The notes: generated from the sequence alone by a model not told the origin. 64,000 nt of DNA from Malachius bipustulatus (GCA_910589415.1 OU342634.1:124001-188000); one strand, 5' to 3'; numbered from the stretch's first letter, positions 19,466-30,471 are shown. Numbers and translations are program-made.

Positions 19466-20417
19466 TGCACCCTGTTGTGCAACTTCGTCGTTTTTTGAAC
19501 GAGAAGTGACATTGAGAGAGTTCAGGAAATCTGCCGAACATGAGGGGCATTTAGACTTGTAGACATTTTTATGACCACAGCCATAACAGAAAACTTTTCT
19601 AGGGAGATTACACCTTACATAAGTATGACCTTTGTTGGAACAATTCCAACAGGTGACTGCAGAAAGGTTAGTAACTGGGATCTTGGTGTTACTAGGTGTA
19701 GGTGCACCTTTAGTTGATGTGCCTCTGGCTTTACGAGAAGAGGAATAGGCTGGTTCTCCAGAACCATGCTAGGTCTGAATTTAAGAGACTTTGAACCTTC
19801 TTAGAGGGAGGGGGACGATATTGTTGGACAATAGTCCTATTATCTTCTAACTTCTTTTCAATGGAAATTATGTCCTGAATGTTGTTTACCTCAACTAGGA
19901 CAAGATGATTTTGGAAATAGGGATGAAGATTTTTCTTGATTATTTTAAATTGTTCCACTTCTGATGGAGGAGTAGATAGTCTCTTAAACAAGCCTTGCAT
20001 CGAAGCAACATAGATAGCAACTAACTCAAATTCACCATGAGTTCTTTGCTTGATTTCCTCTAAGAGGTCATCATCGTAAGAGAGGGGGAGAAAAGTAATT
20101 TTCAATTTATTCTTGAGATCTTCCCAAGAAATAATTGAGCTTGCAACGCTGCGAAACCAAATCAGGGCCTTGTCTTCAAAAAGATCCATAGCAGAATCGA
20201 AAAGATCACGGTCTGTGACATTTCTTGACCTTTGGAGTTCTTTGACTTTTTCTAGAAATTGGATCAAATTATCCTTGGAAGAACCAGAAAATTTAATATT
20301 CCATTTATAAACTGGAACACTAGGTCTAGAATGAGTGGAGACAGTAGAGCTTGATGCACTCTGGGGATTGGATGAGTTATCTGTTTGGTCTAGGGACTGG
20401 TCATTTTCAGAAGCCAT
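19466..20417 (-). pseudogene. Element B Gag capsid and zinc-knuckle region
   Basis: The open frame 20417-19731 holds the capsid: VPVYKWNIKFSGSSKDNLIQ, LIWFRSVASSIISWEDLKNK, LPLSYDDDLLEEIKQRTHGE and IIKKNLHPYFQNHLVL. It stops in a frameshift. In the following roughly 230 bases another frame encodes a Cys/His cluster (CWNCSNKGHTYVRC, then CYGCGHKNVYKSKC), two zinc knuckles that pack RNA. The order matches element C gag. Start is not at 20417; an N-terminal portion lies upstream in another frame. Confidence 0.75.
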
Positions 20418-20464
20418 TGACCTTCTAATTCTAGAGCCTCAGAAAATAAAGCGTCAGCTAAAGC

Positions 20465-20794
20465 TTATGCTTCAGGATCTTGATCAGTTTTGAATCTATT
20501 GATTCTAGAGATCACATGATTCAGACGACATTGCATTCTTTGACAGATAGGGTCATTAAGAGACAAGGGAGCGTCCTGTATTTTGATTTTCAAATCTGCA
20601 AGAGTCTTTTTCACCTCCGCAGAATCTTTGTCAAAGGGGTAGACAGATTCGGAAATAGAAAGAGAATTTTCTTCCCTATTTAACAGGGCACGAAATTGAA
20701 TTCGTCTTTTCTCCTCTGTATTAAATGGGACTTGTTTTCTAATCGCTATTTCATAAGCGAGTTCTTCACTTAATAAAGCTAGAACGGGATTCAT
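20465..20794 (-). pseudogene. Element B Gag N-terminal domain
   Basis: The frame begins MNPVLALLSEELAYEIAIRK and ends in RINRFKTDQDPEA. Its layout, an ELAYEI/RVEEIKYEIL-like helix followed by acidic and Arg-rich helices, parallels the N-terminus of element C Gag (51622-51888). This is probably the matrix-like part of Gag. It is separated from the capsid frame by a stop and frameshift at 20417-20465. Confidence 0.6.
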
Positions 20795-21519
20795 GATTGA
20801 AGTCTACTAAAGTCGGTAAGGTAGGGATCGAAAAAGCTATGTGGCGCTATGATGTATCTTTACACGTAAAGAATTCGTTTTCTACGTTTGACGAAAAGAA
20901 TGTAAGGAATACGTTGCAACACTGCTCGTAGCTTTAGCGCTTGTCGGTACTATTACCAACAGCTGACTGGAACGTCGGAGATTTATAGAAATCTAACCTA
21001 ACTTAAATCTTCAGAGGTGGTAAGGTAAAGATAATGTTCAGGGAAGGATTTTTGGATGCAGTTTTCAAAGACAGCTTAATTACAGAGCTCTCGTATCCGA
21101 GTATCCTCTCTGTACGGAATCAAGCTTCTTTAAAACATGCTCGAGATATATCGCGACGGTATAATCAACCACTCCGTAAGGCTCTCTTGCGAGTAAACCC
21201 TTAGCGGCAGTGTAGCGGTAAGAAAAATTAGGTATTTTCGCGGCACGGCACTTTGCACAAAGATAATTAGGTAGGTACACATATATTAGGAAACAATAAT
21301 ACTTATAACTAAATCATGCAAAGCTTTCTATAAATACATGCAGTAAGCAATAAGAGAAATTTATATAAATATTAAGTGATATCATAGACAAAATGTAAAG
21401 TTCAAATAACTACGAAATTTATTATTTGAAAATCCTAGATACATAAAAGCCAAGTAAGATAAATATAAATTGGGTTTCTAATCCAAAGAAGTAAACGTTC
21501 CACACCGGGGAGTGCCAAT
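20795..21519 (-). other. Element B 5' leader with primer site
   Basis: Non-coding leader between the 5' LTR and gag. The primer site is probably at 21500-21517 (minus strand TGGCACTCCCCGGTGTGG, two bases from the LTR end); the cognate tRNA was not recognised. A 66-aa open frame (21080-21280) has no recognisable content and is not called. Confidence 0.5.
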
Positions 21520-23153
21520 TGCAGCGGTCGGGCTGATTAGAATATGCTCTGGGCCAATTAAAATTCGATCGTTGTTGAAAAACAGTTGCCGACTTACCTT
21601 CGTTGGGCCGAAGTATTGATCGATGTCACCAAAATCTCACTCAGATTTCGTGGGACTGTAGTAACATCAGCTACATAAAGCGGTACGGTTTAATTACCTC
21701 TAAGATGAAAGATAGTGGGATGCCAGATGGCCTTTTAATTTTGAATAACAGATCTAAAGTAACCTGAACTATAAAGGCATCAAAATTCACTCAGGTTGTG
21801 AGATGTTAATAATTTCCAACTACTGTTTCTATCTACTGAATAATAGAGTTGATTCTTTAATGAAAAGTATATTCATGAATTCTGTTTACAAAATAAATGA
21901 TTGAAATTCTATGGTTATGAAATACTAATTAATTGATCATATAGTTAATCGTAAAATATCTCATTTAACAGTTTAACTGATAGAGAAAATAGATATCTAT
22001 CTTTCCTTCACATAATAAGTGACAAATTCGTTTCAAGTATTACTTGAATAATAACGGTAATAATCGTATATCTGATATTTCAAAGTTATTATGATTATAA
22101 GCAATAATTAATAAAACAACATCAATCTCTTGACGAGATAAGGTAATAAAAAGACATAAAATTCCTAAATGAATTCTCTGATATCACTCGGAGCAACAAG
22201 GGTTATGTCACGCTTTGCTTACTGATACGACATTTTGTATTCCTTGAAATGTCGTGCTGAGACTGGAGAAGCGGGGCCCTGGACGAAATCACAGGAGAGA
22301 AGACCGTGATCTCCCTCTGGGGTGGCAGCAAGACAGGTGAACGGTCTCGTGTCTTGTAGATACACGTGCTGGGCACTGGTTAGCGGGGCTGCCCTTCGAG
22401 GTTAGATGAAATTCGAAAATATGGGGCTCCGGATGTTGGGATCCAGTATTCAGGGGCAGGTAGCAGCAAAACCTTCAGATAATGAAAGAGATTCCTTCCA
22501 TAAAAGCGGATATTCGGATGTAGAAATTATGGAAGCCAATATGGCGTCAGCAAAGACAGGTGGGGTTCAACTCCGTAGATAGGTTTTCCGATGAGATAAG
22601 ATAGTACCCCGATTGATAGGGTAGGTAGTAAGAACTATAACAATATATAAACTCTATTAGAGAAAGTTTTAGATAGTTTGAACAATTTACTTACCCAATA
22701 TAATATTGGTTCTTTTAGATAAAGGGAAGATAGGGGCACGAGTGCGTGTTCTCGCTTCGAGCACCGAGATTGGAAGATGGCCAAGTCTGTTCAGATCTCC
22801 GGAAGACAGACCTTTCGCGCAACTCAAAGAGACGTTAGTAAATCTTCCTAAACTACATCACAGAGACATCTGTGTTTCTAGCTAATCTAAAGGAAGATGG
22901 TATGAGAAGAAGTTACAGATCGTACTAAAAGGTAGGGATCATGAACTTGCCTAGTTTGGTTAGTTTTACCACTCGGCAACAGGTGGCGATGCGAGCTCGA
23001 AACTCATGTTTTAGGAACTTAATATTCCTTCTCATGTTTTAATTAAGAAGGGTGACTTGGTGAATACCTTAATACCAAGGATTTAGATAATGAGGTCCCA
23101 TTTAATAATTTTAAATGGAGCTAATTAAAGAACAAAACCTTAACAACGGTACA
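21520..23153 (-). repeat. 5' LTR of element B
   Basis: 1634-bp partner of 11780-13413. It ends CGGTACA instead of CGTTACA, and other differences are near 21706 and 22489. The TSD ATAC follows at 23154. Confidence 0.93.
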
Positions 23154-25711
23154 ATACTTATTTTAATGTTTAATTCCTTTATTAGCTCTTTTGCTTTGGC
23201 TAATTGTTTGAAGAGTTGCTGATCAGCATTGGCTTTCCTTGCGATAAATATTTCGCTTATGCCAAATTTATTTTTAATGTCTTTCAGGTCCCTTAACGAC
23301 ATCCCGAGGATCGACGTTAATCGGTGTTCCTGCTTGACGTACATAATATTGGAATTCCTTTTAAAAATTATACTCTTCGTTTTATAATAATTTATATCAT
23401 CGTCGCGACTGGTTTGTTTGTATAGTTTTTGAAATTCACTTCCGCTGATGGGTATCAGTTCGACACTTAACTCTGGAGGCTTGAAAAGTTCCACGACTCC
23501 GGGGTGATCAATCCCATTGTCATGAGTTTCAGTGCTGAATTTTTCGGAGTGAGTGCGCTTACTCTGGCCACGAGTAAGTACGCATATTTCTTCGTTTTTA
23601 TCGGACATTGCTTTTAGTTCTTCGGACTCGATTTTTACGCGCGACAGTGCGTCCGCTAGTACATTTTCTGTTCCTTTCACGTAATTCACGGTGAAATCGT
23701 ATTCTTCAAGTGTTAATCGGAATTTTGTTAAACGACTAGACGGGTTTACCATCCCGAATAGATATATTAATGGTTTATGGTCAGTATAGATGTCAAATTT
23801 CCTACCGTATAAATATGGTCTGAATTTTTTAATTGCCCATACTATTGCTAGAAGTTCTTGTTCTATAACGATGTAGTTTTTCTCCGCCTTATTTAAGGTT
23901 TTACTTGCATATGCGACTGGCTTGTCGTTACCATTGCATAGTACTGCTCCAACTGCGATTCCAGATGCGTCAGTTTTCAGGATGAACCTATTGTTCTCCG
24001 AGAAATCTGGATATTCTAAGATTGGTGGCTCTATAAGACTCGTTTTCAGTTTTTCGAAAGCTTTTTGGCATTCCGGTGTCCATTCGAAGATGACTCCCTT
24101 CTTTGACAGTCGGTTTAATGGTTCCGCAATTTCTGCGAAGTTTTTGATGAATTTTCTGTAGTAATTTGCAAATGCTACGAACCTTTTTACTTCTGCTCCC
24201 TCGGTTGGGACTGGATAGTTTTTCATTGCAGAGATTTTTTCTGGATCTGGTGCTATGCCTTCAGATGAAATTACGTGACCTAAGTACAATACCTTCTTTT
24301 GTAAGAATTGACACTTTTGAGGATTAAGCTTCAGATTGGCTTTTCGCAGTCTGAGTAGAACTTTGTTGAGATTTACATTATGTTGTTCTAAGTTGTTACC
24401 AAAAACGATTAGATCGTCTAGGTAAATGAAACAACTTTCGTAGTTTAATCCGGCCATAGCAAGAGTCATGGCTCGAGAAAAACTGCTTGGGCTCGTTTTG
24501 AGACCCATTGGCGCTCTAGTCATTTGAAATTGACCCTTGTCGGTCGTGAACGCCGTGTAAGGTCTAGAGCTTTCCTTCAGTTCTAGCTGATGGTATCCTT
24601 GATAAAGGTCTAGATGTGTGAAGTATATTGCACCTGATAAAGCATCTAAGATCTCGTCGATGCATGGTAGTGGAAACTTGTCGTTTTCTATCCGTTTATT
24701 TAACTGACGATAGTCAATGACAACTCTCCATTTTTTGTTACCATTATTATCCGTTTTTTTCGGCACTATGAGAAGAGGTGCTGACCATTCTGAGCAAGCT
24801 GGCTCAATTATTCGGTCAGCGAGCATTTTATCAATCTGATTATTAATTTCGCTCTTCTGTGCGTGTGGTAGCCGATATGGTTTAATGTATGACGCATTAG
24901 CACCTGGTTGCAATTTAATGCTTTGTTTACATGCGGTTGTTACTGAAAGTGCATCGCCTTCTAAAAAGAACACGTCTGCATATTTCGCACATAACTTCTG
25001 AATGGATTGTTGTTCTTCCTGGTTCAGTGCATTTGTATTAATTATGTCAAACAGTCTTTCGATTCTTTTAACGGTCATTCTGGGTTTCTCTATTTTTTGG
25101 AGCTCATAATTTGAAAATTGTTCAGTTTTGGGCTTAAATTTCTTTATTTTAACTTCCTTGTTTGTTGTGTTTAAAATTTTTACTGGAATTATATTATTTC
25201 TAGGTTTTACTAGCGTGCTTGCAATAAAGACTCCTTCGCATACCTGCTCTGGTATGATGACACATTCGCTTGTGCCGTTCCACTTTAGATATCTTATTAC
25301 CTCGCATCTTGCGGGTATTGACAGACAATCGTCGTATTTTGATTCTAAAGGAATGGTAGTTTTCTCGTAATCCTTTTGGAATGAGAATGTGAATTTTTCA
25401 TAGTCTAGCACACACATAAATTTTTGGAAAAAATCTGCTCCTAGAACTCCGTTTGTTCCGGTTCCAAAATCATTTACTACTAGAAATTCGTGATTAAGAT
25501 TCTTATTTCCTATGCTACAATTAATATTAGTAGTCCCCAATGAGTAAATTGCTCCGTTCACTCCTTCGATTCTTATTCTATTTTTCCTATTTACTCTATT
25601 TTGTTCGTCTAGGCATGACGAAAATATGACGCTAACTGATGCGCCTGAATCTAAAAGAAATCTTAATTCTCTATTTCCTATATTTAATCTTATGCTATTA
25701 AGTCCATTCAA
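23154..25711 (-). CDS. Element A Pol: protease, reverse transcriptase, RNase H (interrupted by element B)
   Basis: This long intact frame contains in order: protease with LRFLLDSGASVSVIF (catalytic D-S-G-A near residue 21) and VLGADFFQKF; RT with PYRLPHAQKSEINNQID, WRVVIDYRQLNKRIE, FTHLDLYQGYHQLEL (block A), APMGLKTSPSSFSRAM, CFIYLDDLIVFG (YLDD, about 24405-24425) and FANYYRKFIKNFAEIA; RNase H with ILKTDASGIAVGAVL, ASKTLNKAEKNYIVIEQELL and FDIYTDHKPL; and a tether of about 100 residues. Errantivirus-type order. Its end is the TSD at 23154; the remaining ORF-track residues beyond it are LTR of B. Integrase lies at 10741-11779. The frame is entered from gag by a -1 shift, so the ATG at 25711 is not the real start. 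Confidence 0.88.
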
Positions 25712-25737
25712 GCTTAGAATTACATTCGTACTGCTAT

Positions 25738-26955
25738 TTAGTTCATTGGGCTTTTCTGAAAAAACTTATCTTTGTTTTTTGTTTCGGTTTCCTCCCAATT
25801 CGAATTTGAGGGATCCGTATTATTGGCCATGAAGTAGCTAGTTCTCTGGTTACCGCGCTTGTTACGCGTATTTGGAACACCACGGTTTTTCCAATTTCCT
25901 CTACCATTTCCTTGATGTTGGCTAAGGTTAGGGTTTCCCATCTTATTGTTATTATAACCGAAGTTATTATAATGGGTCGGATTCTTTTGGAATCCTCTGG
26001 GATTGTTTCTTCTGAAGACATTGTTACCAGGGCCGCTATAAAATTTTCTGTTACCTCTTTGGGAATGGTGCATTCCGAAAATCTTTTGCGATGTTCTATC
26101 GCCTTTGCTGGTAATTTCTTCGTCCAGTGCTGCCGTAATTGACTCTTTTAGAGTTTCGTAATTTCTGGCTTTGATAATGGTTTTGATAGCATTATCATTT
26201 AACCCATTTGAAAATGAGCTAATTGCCAATTTTTCATTGGTCTTTCTAAGACTCCTCGATAGTTCCTCATTGCCATCTGCTTGGGCAATCGTGAGGTTTA
26301 TCATTAAGTCCTCGATTTTTCTACCAAAATCGGAGATGGACTTATTGTTTTGTCGAGCGGTGTGGAGCTCCAAAGAAATCGATGGTGCCGATTTCTTTGT
26401 CAAAAGGTGCTTGTTCATGTCAGCCATAAGTGCCTCTACTGAATCATACGTCGTGCTGAGACGCACTTTCGCTGCTTGCGACAGCTTGGTCATGAGTACG
26501 TAATTGATAAGCATTTTCTTTCCTTCATTGTTTAGCATTGCCTCATAAAATTTAATTCCATCTATCAATTGCCTTGTGGTATTTTCTGAATTGTCCATGT
26601 TGGGTAATAACCCGGAGGCGGTTTTGATATCAAACGCTTCCCCCATTGTTAAAATATTCTCAGAAATAATTGACACCCTATCGTTTAAAATCGCTTCAAT
26701 TTGTATAAATAGTCTGTCTGTTTCACCTGTATATCGTCTAATTTCGTCAAGGTCTGTGCCTGGTAGACTTTTATTAAAATTTTCCCTACTTTGCTTAAAA
26801 ATCTGTTTATATTTATTAAGTTTCTCTATATATTTATTTACGACTTGCCTATTCTCTCTTCTACTTTGATTATCTTTAATAATATTTTTTGAAAAAATTG
26901 CTAAGTCTGCATAAATTTTCCTTAAAGTTTCGGCTAAGTCCTCTGGATTATTCAT
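25738..26955 (-). CDS. Element A Gag (zinc-knuckle-free)
   Basis: This intact 405-codon frame begins MNNPEDLAETLRKIYADLAI. The first about 120 residues are helical and charged; about 120-290 have the capsid-like pattern (QLIDGIKFYEAMLNNEGKK, then ISDFGRKIEDLMINL and IKTIIKARNYETLKESI). The tail from about residue 300 is rich in Asn, Arg and Gly (GNGRGNWKNRGVPNTRNKRG) with no CCHC motif. Errantivirus Gags also bind RNA through basic tails instead of zinc knuckles. The pol frame opens by -1 shift before the stop. The ATG is the first in frame after a 630-bp leader. Confidence 0.8.
   Translation of the reverse strand: MNNPEDLAETLRKIYADLAIFSKNIIKDNQSRRENRQVVNKYIEKLNKYKQIFKQSRENFNKSLPGTDLDEIRRYTGETDRLFIQIEAILNDRVSIISENILTMGEAFDIKTASGLLPNMDNSENTTRQLIDGIKFYEAMLNNEGKKMLINYVLMTKLSQAAKVRLSTTYDSVEALMADMNKHLLTKKSAPSISLELHTARQNNKSISDFGRKIEDLMINLTIAQADGNEELSRSLRKTNEKLAISSFSNGLNDNAIKTIIKARNYETLKESITAALDEEITSKGDRTSQKIFGMHHSQRGNRKFYSGPGNNVFRRNNPRGFQKNPTHYNNFGYNNNKMGNPNLSQHQGNGRGNWKNRGVPNTRNKRGNQRTSYFMANNTDPSNSNWEETETKNKDKFFQKSPMN
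25774..25780 (-). promoter_or_regulatory. -1 ribosomal frameshift site AAAAAAC in element A
   Basis: Read on the minus strand in the gag frame the bases are A AAA AAC (Thr-Lys-Asn), a canonical slippery heptamer. A -1 slip enters the pol frame. Twelve codons later the gag stop appears. A second slippery-looking tract, AAGTTTTTTCAG, lies just downstream and is also found at the end of element D gag. Confidence 0.7.
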
Positions 26956-27205
26956 TTATTGTACTAATAAAAAAATTTTAAGTATAAGTGAAACTATTTA
27001 AATTACAGACACATCCTATCAATGATTATAGAAAATACCATATCAAAAAAAATTTTTATATAAAAACGATAGATTTTTACATAATAAAATGAAATAAAAT
27101 AAAATAAAATAAAATATTCTAATAAATATTAAATAAAATAGATGGTGCTTCTTGTAAATGTTCATTCATAATAAAGTTTATAGTTAAAAGTACTCACTCA
27201 GTAAT

Positions 27206-27430
27206 TTACACTGTCTCCTGAGATAATTCAACTTCTTCTGGGGTCTTCCCAGAGTGACACTTCCGGATGATGCAGCGCTCCTCTATCTTCTCGCATCCCC
27301 ATACCATTATGATTAGAAGTCCCCCGGTGAGGAACACGACAGCTCCCACAATTCAGATGAGCCAAATAAATTCGGCCAGGAACTTCGCTTCTAAGGCTTC
27401 CGCTTCTTCCTTGGATAGTGGCAATTCCAT
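27206..27430 (-). pseudogene. Small single-pass membrane protein ORF in element A leader, one TGA
   Basis: An ATG at 27430 opens 74 codons with one internal TGA (codon 26). Residues 1-25 are acidic and helical (MELPLSKEEAEALEAKF); the membrane-spanning stretch lies around the stop (IVGAVVFLTGGLLIIMVW after it), then a Cys/basic segment (CEKIEERCIIRKCHSGK) and an acidic end. The same frame is open for another dozen codons upstream. The design (short N-end, one TM helix, Cys-bearing tail) is protein-like. It lies between the primer site and gag. It might be an accessory leader ORF, the tail of a lost env, or captured host sequence. I do not recognise it. Confidence 0.4.
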
Positions 27431-27465
27431 TTCTACAGGTGGTTTACCAGTAGTACAATTTCAGT

Positions 27466-27584
27466 GGCAGGATCAGAAGCTTGGGTCCGTTTCGATGGCA
27501 GGATCAGAAGCCAGGGTCCGTTTCGAAGGCAGGATCAGAAGGCAGGATCAGAAGCCAGGGTCCGTTTCGAAGGCAGGATCGCCA
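27466..27584 (-). repeat. 31-bp tandem repeats beside the 5' LTR of element A
   Basis: Units starting GGCAGGATCAGAAGC recur at 27466, 27497 and 27541, with partial units at 27528 and 27572. On the minus strand the last partial unit begins TGGCGATCCTGCC directly at the LTR edge, which is the expected primer-binding position. The repeats therefore appear to be reiterations of primer-site sequence. Confidence 0.75.
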
Positions 27585-28047
27585 TGTGATAAACTCGCAA
27601 TCTCGGCATGAGATAGATTGGGTTTATTGGTCCATTAAGGTCAGGATCGCCATTCGGTAGAAGGTGGTGGAGAGGTTGGAGACACTTACTTTGTTTTAAT
27701 GGGTTTTATTAACAATTAACAAGTACATGGTTAAACTTAACTAATAAGATTAATTGAATACTGATTAATCGAACTAACCAGCAACATGATAATAATAATA
27801 CTCTCCTTGTTACATTACATATCTAGCTCTATTTATATTCTATGTGGTTCGAGGTCGCTGGAGGTGCTTACATGTCTAGAAACCCAAAGACGCTTAAGTC
27901 GGCAGGGCCGCGTGATTGTTTATAAACAAGTTTGTTTTATTAGTTTAATGCCAGGCTACGCAAGACATCTGTTTGTATACTTTAATTGTCTTATTGATAA
28001 TATTTAGTTGTTACCAATTCAGGTAATAATCTTTGGTTTCCCTTACA
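27585..28047 (-). repeat. 5' LTR of element A
   Basis: 463-bp copy identical by eye to 10095-10557; it ends CCCTTACA on the plus strand at 28047, where sequence of the older TIR relic resumes. Confidence 0.9.
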
Positions 28048-28430
28048 GCTATTGCTATGGATATAATTTGGTTTTTCCATGGCAGTCTTTGTTACAAAAT
28101 GAAATTATTTGATTTGTGAAATAAAACATAAAAATAAATGAAAAAAATTAAAGTTGGCCTATGATTTTGAAATTTGGTATAGGGCCTAAATGTTGATTCT
28201 GAACAACTTTTTCAAATAACATTTTGTCGTATTTGCCACATAAAAGGCACTTTACTCAACGGAAAAACCGGTTTCTTGGAAATTTCCAAGGCTTGCTTCA
28301 TTTTTCAAAACTAATATTTTGTTAGAAATTACTATTTAGCCAAGCAGGGCTGAACCCCAAAAAATGAAAATTAAAATCAAAAAATTTTTGTCTTTTATAA
28401 GAGTCGTTTCACCTATCCGGGGACACACGG

Positions 28431-28989
28431 TATATTGTAAATTCACCTGAAGTTGCTTTAAAAAATCTTCACGTCAAGTATTTAGAAAGCGGGCACACTT
28501 TCATGTCAGCTGATTCTTTCCACCATCAAGTGGAAGTGTCATTAAAAAAAGGAAAGGTCTACGACTATGAAGATTTCAAGGATGCCGTCCAAAAGGCTAA
28601 TAGCTCGAACGTAAATATAATTGATATGAAACATCAATCAATTTTATGATTGGGTAGACTTTACTTCAATGTATAAAGTACAAAGAACACAACCCCGGCC
28701 ATATTTGAAAGATATGATTGCAGCAGATTTCCTAAGGGGGAGTTACTGTTTAAAATATAAACTAAATTTCAACAGTAATTTCATTTCCCTGAATTTTTTG
28801 ACAGCAAAAGCTTCTAAAGACAATATGGAAAAACCAAAGTCTAGGGTAAATTGTAGAGGTGTGTCAGAAGACCGAAAGTCTGGTCTTGTGACCAAACTTA
28901 AACCAATACTGCCAGCAAGTAGGTTACAGTTTTGGGAAAATTTGCCTACAAATTCTAGCATACCTGATGAAGTTGACGAGGACTTGTAA
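28431..28989 (+). pseudogene. C-terminal fragment of a transposon-associated protein of the TIR relic
   Basis: From about 28431 a frame reads VALKNLHVKYLESGHTFMSADSFHHQVE, then KKGKVYDYEDFKDAVQKANS. A one-base slip near 28640 is followed by a second frame with FTSMYKVQRTQPRPYLKDM and ending in SIPDEVDEDL. The GHTFMSADSFHHQVE segment is reminiscent of the DUF7869-type regions found in arthropod transposon-associated proteins, and I recall this only loosely. It is the only coding trace inside the 29-bp TIRs that is not part of an LTR or pogo element, so it may be what remains of the relic's transposase. Single frameshift, no start seen; an upstream exon may have been lost where element A sits. 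Confidence 0.45.
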
Positions 28990-29146
28990 ACATGTATTAG
29001 TTTCCATTAAGAGTTCAATTGTCATTATAACAATTGTCAATTATCACAGTTTGAATAATAAAATAATAATTATAAATCAAGATTGATTTATTTGACTGTG
29101 TTTGTTAATGTCCCTATCATTACTTCAATAAATATTATTATGGGTA

Positions 29147-30471
29147 GGGGAGAAGGGGGCAGGTTCGGACACTTTTTTACAAAGTCTTATATTTCAGCCT
29201 AAAATAAAATTTAATAGCAAAGTGATAATCGACTAGCAAGTACAGATATTTTTCTACATTTGCTATGATTTAGAAACAAATAAGTTAGTTATTTTTTGAG
29301 AAATTTAGGATTTTGTTAAAAGTTGCAATTGTCCGGAAGTGCCCCACTATGGGGCAGTTTCGGACAAGGCTGAGGCAGTTTCGGACATGAAAAATTTTTT
29401 AGGGACTTCTTTTATTAAGAACATTTATTAGGTAAGAAATATAATATTTATAGCAGTACTGAACATCGTAACCAAAAAAATTTACATTGAATAGAATAAT
29501 ATGATGTTATTAGTGAAGTTCCTGGTGTTTGGATCGATTTGGGCAGCTTAGACATAATATATGCTTTCTTTCGATAGCTGAAATATCCTCAATCTGTGGG
29601 AAATAAATCCTTGGCTGCATTTCTTTTGAAATTTGACCTGAAATTCTCCATTTTCTAATACCTCCATAACTTTTCCAATATAATATAGATAGTTTTTTTT
29701 TTTTTTTTTGAAAAACTTCACTAACAAGTTATCGTCACTTATTATTTGTTAATCGTCCAAACGTTCAGCAATATTATCAATATCAGCTTAAAAATCGTAA
29801 TCTATGTCAGAATCTGATGATGACGTGTCATCTAGGACCAGTTTATTCTTAATATTAATTAATCTGAGTTTTTCTAATTAGAGTTAAGCAGCAGCTCTTA
29901 AAGATGTAGTTTTGCTGATAAAATTTCTTACAGCATTCCTTAAGACATCCCTATAGGGATTTCTGCTTTGGTAGAATTTGTTTTTTTTTGTATATTAGCA
30001 CCATCCTGCAATGATATATGAAGAAGATTCATTGTGCTTGTACAGATCGGGGCAGATTCGGACAGTCCGGAACTGCCCCGCCTGAATTGTCCGGACGTGC
30101 CCCAGATGCACATAATTGAATTTAAATGCGATAAGTTTTACAGACATGTGCAATACTAACAGTTTTGTGACGTTATATACATGGAAATCCGCATTCTTTC
30201 TAGTGAAACAACCAAATCTTACCTGAGTTTAAAAACTCGAGGTGTAGGACATTACGAGTAGGTAGCTCAATCTTATATCATAAGTCCCTTTTTCACAATT
30301 TTTCATGTAAAATCAATTTTTTTTAATTTCACATCACAGGACACATTGTCCACGGATTTAAATTGTAGGCGGGTGTAACTGCTGTGGGATTGGTTATTCT
30401 AGTATTATTTATTGGCGCTAAATTTGAACTGTCCGGAACTGCCCCATGTCCGAACCTGCCCCCTTCTCCCC
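29147..30471 (-). mobile_element. Pogo/Tigger-like relic with 25-bp TIRs
   Basis: Perfect 25-bp inverted ends begin GGGGAGAAGGGGGCAGG, flanked by TA on both sides (29145-29146 and 30472-30473). Internal copies of the motif GGGGCAG(T/A)TTCGGACA or its complement occur near 29340-29390 and 30045-30105. A decayed transposase C-terminus lies on the minus strand (29515-29760). TA duplication and that protein fit the Tc1/mariner-pogo superfamily. It is 1.3 kb and internally deleted. Confidence 0.75.
29515..29760 (-). pseudogene. Decayed pogo/Tigger-like transposase C-terminus
   Basis: Minus-strand pieces in two frames read DDNLLVKFF, then YYIGKVMEVLENGEFQVKF, then YFPQIEDISAIERKHIL. A K-rich A/T run near 29697-29710 has slipped. 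A linker of this form (VLVKF, YY-G-V, GE-VKF, FP-ED-S) is known to me from C-termini of insect Tigger-like proteins. The catalytic DDE core is missing. A minus-strand acidic patch (DDTSSSDSDIDYDF) lies upstream at about 29795-29855. Confidence 0.45.

Larger units (their letters stand above)
11780..23153 (-). mobile_element. Element B: Ty3/gypsy with 1634-bp LTRs, inserted in element A pol
   Basis: Two 1634-bp LTRs (11780-13413 and 21520-23153) enclose gag and pol on the minus strand. The 4-bp TSD ATAC is present at 11776-11779 and 23154-23157. Only about three LTR differences are visible. The element is 11,374 bp, including a 458-bp MITE. Its Gag and Pol resemble those of element C, so the two belong to one lineage. 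Gag, RT, RNase H and integrase show frameshifts or stops, so this copy is not autonomous. Confidence 0.92.
10095..28047 (-). mobile_element. Element A: errantivirus-like Ty3/gypsy without env
   Basis: Identical 463-bp LTRs bound a minus-strand element (TGTAAGGG to TTATCACA). Excluding the inserted element B (11.4 kb) it is about 6.6 kb, with the order leader, gag, pol. Gag lacks a zinc knuckle and has an RN-rich tail, as in errantiviruses. Only about 185 bp separate the end of integrase from the LTR, so no env is present. The flanks are GCCA (left) and GCTA (right), not a convincing TSD; left-side rearrangement is likely. Confidence 0.8.

Noticed and set aside
27085..27120. AAAAT-type microsatellite considered as a regulatory array
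   Set aside because: A plain short tandem repeat in the leader of element A; no feature beyond slippage is needed to explain it.
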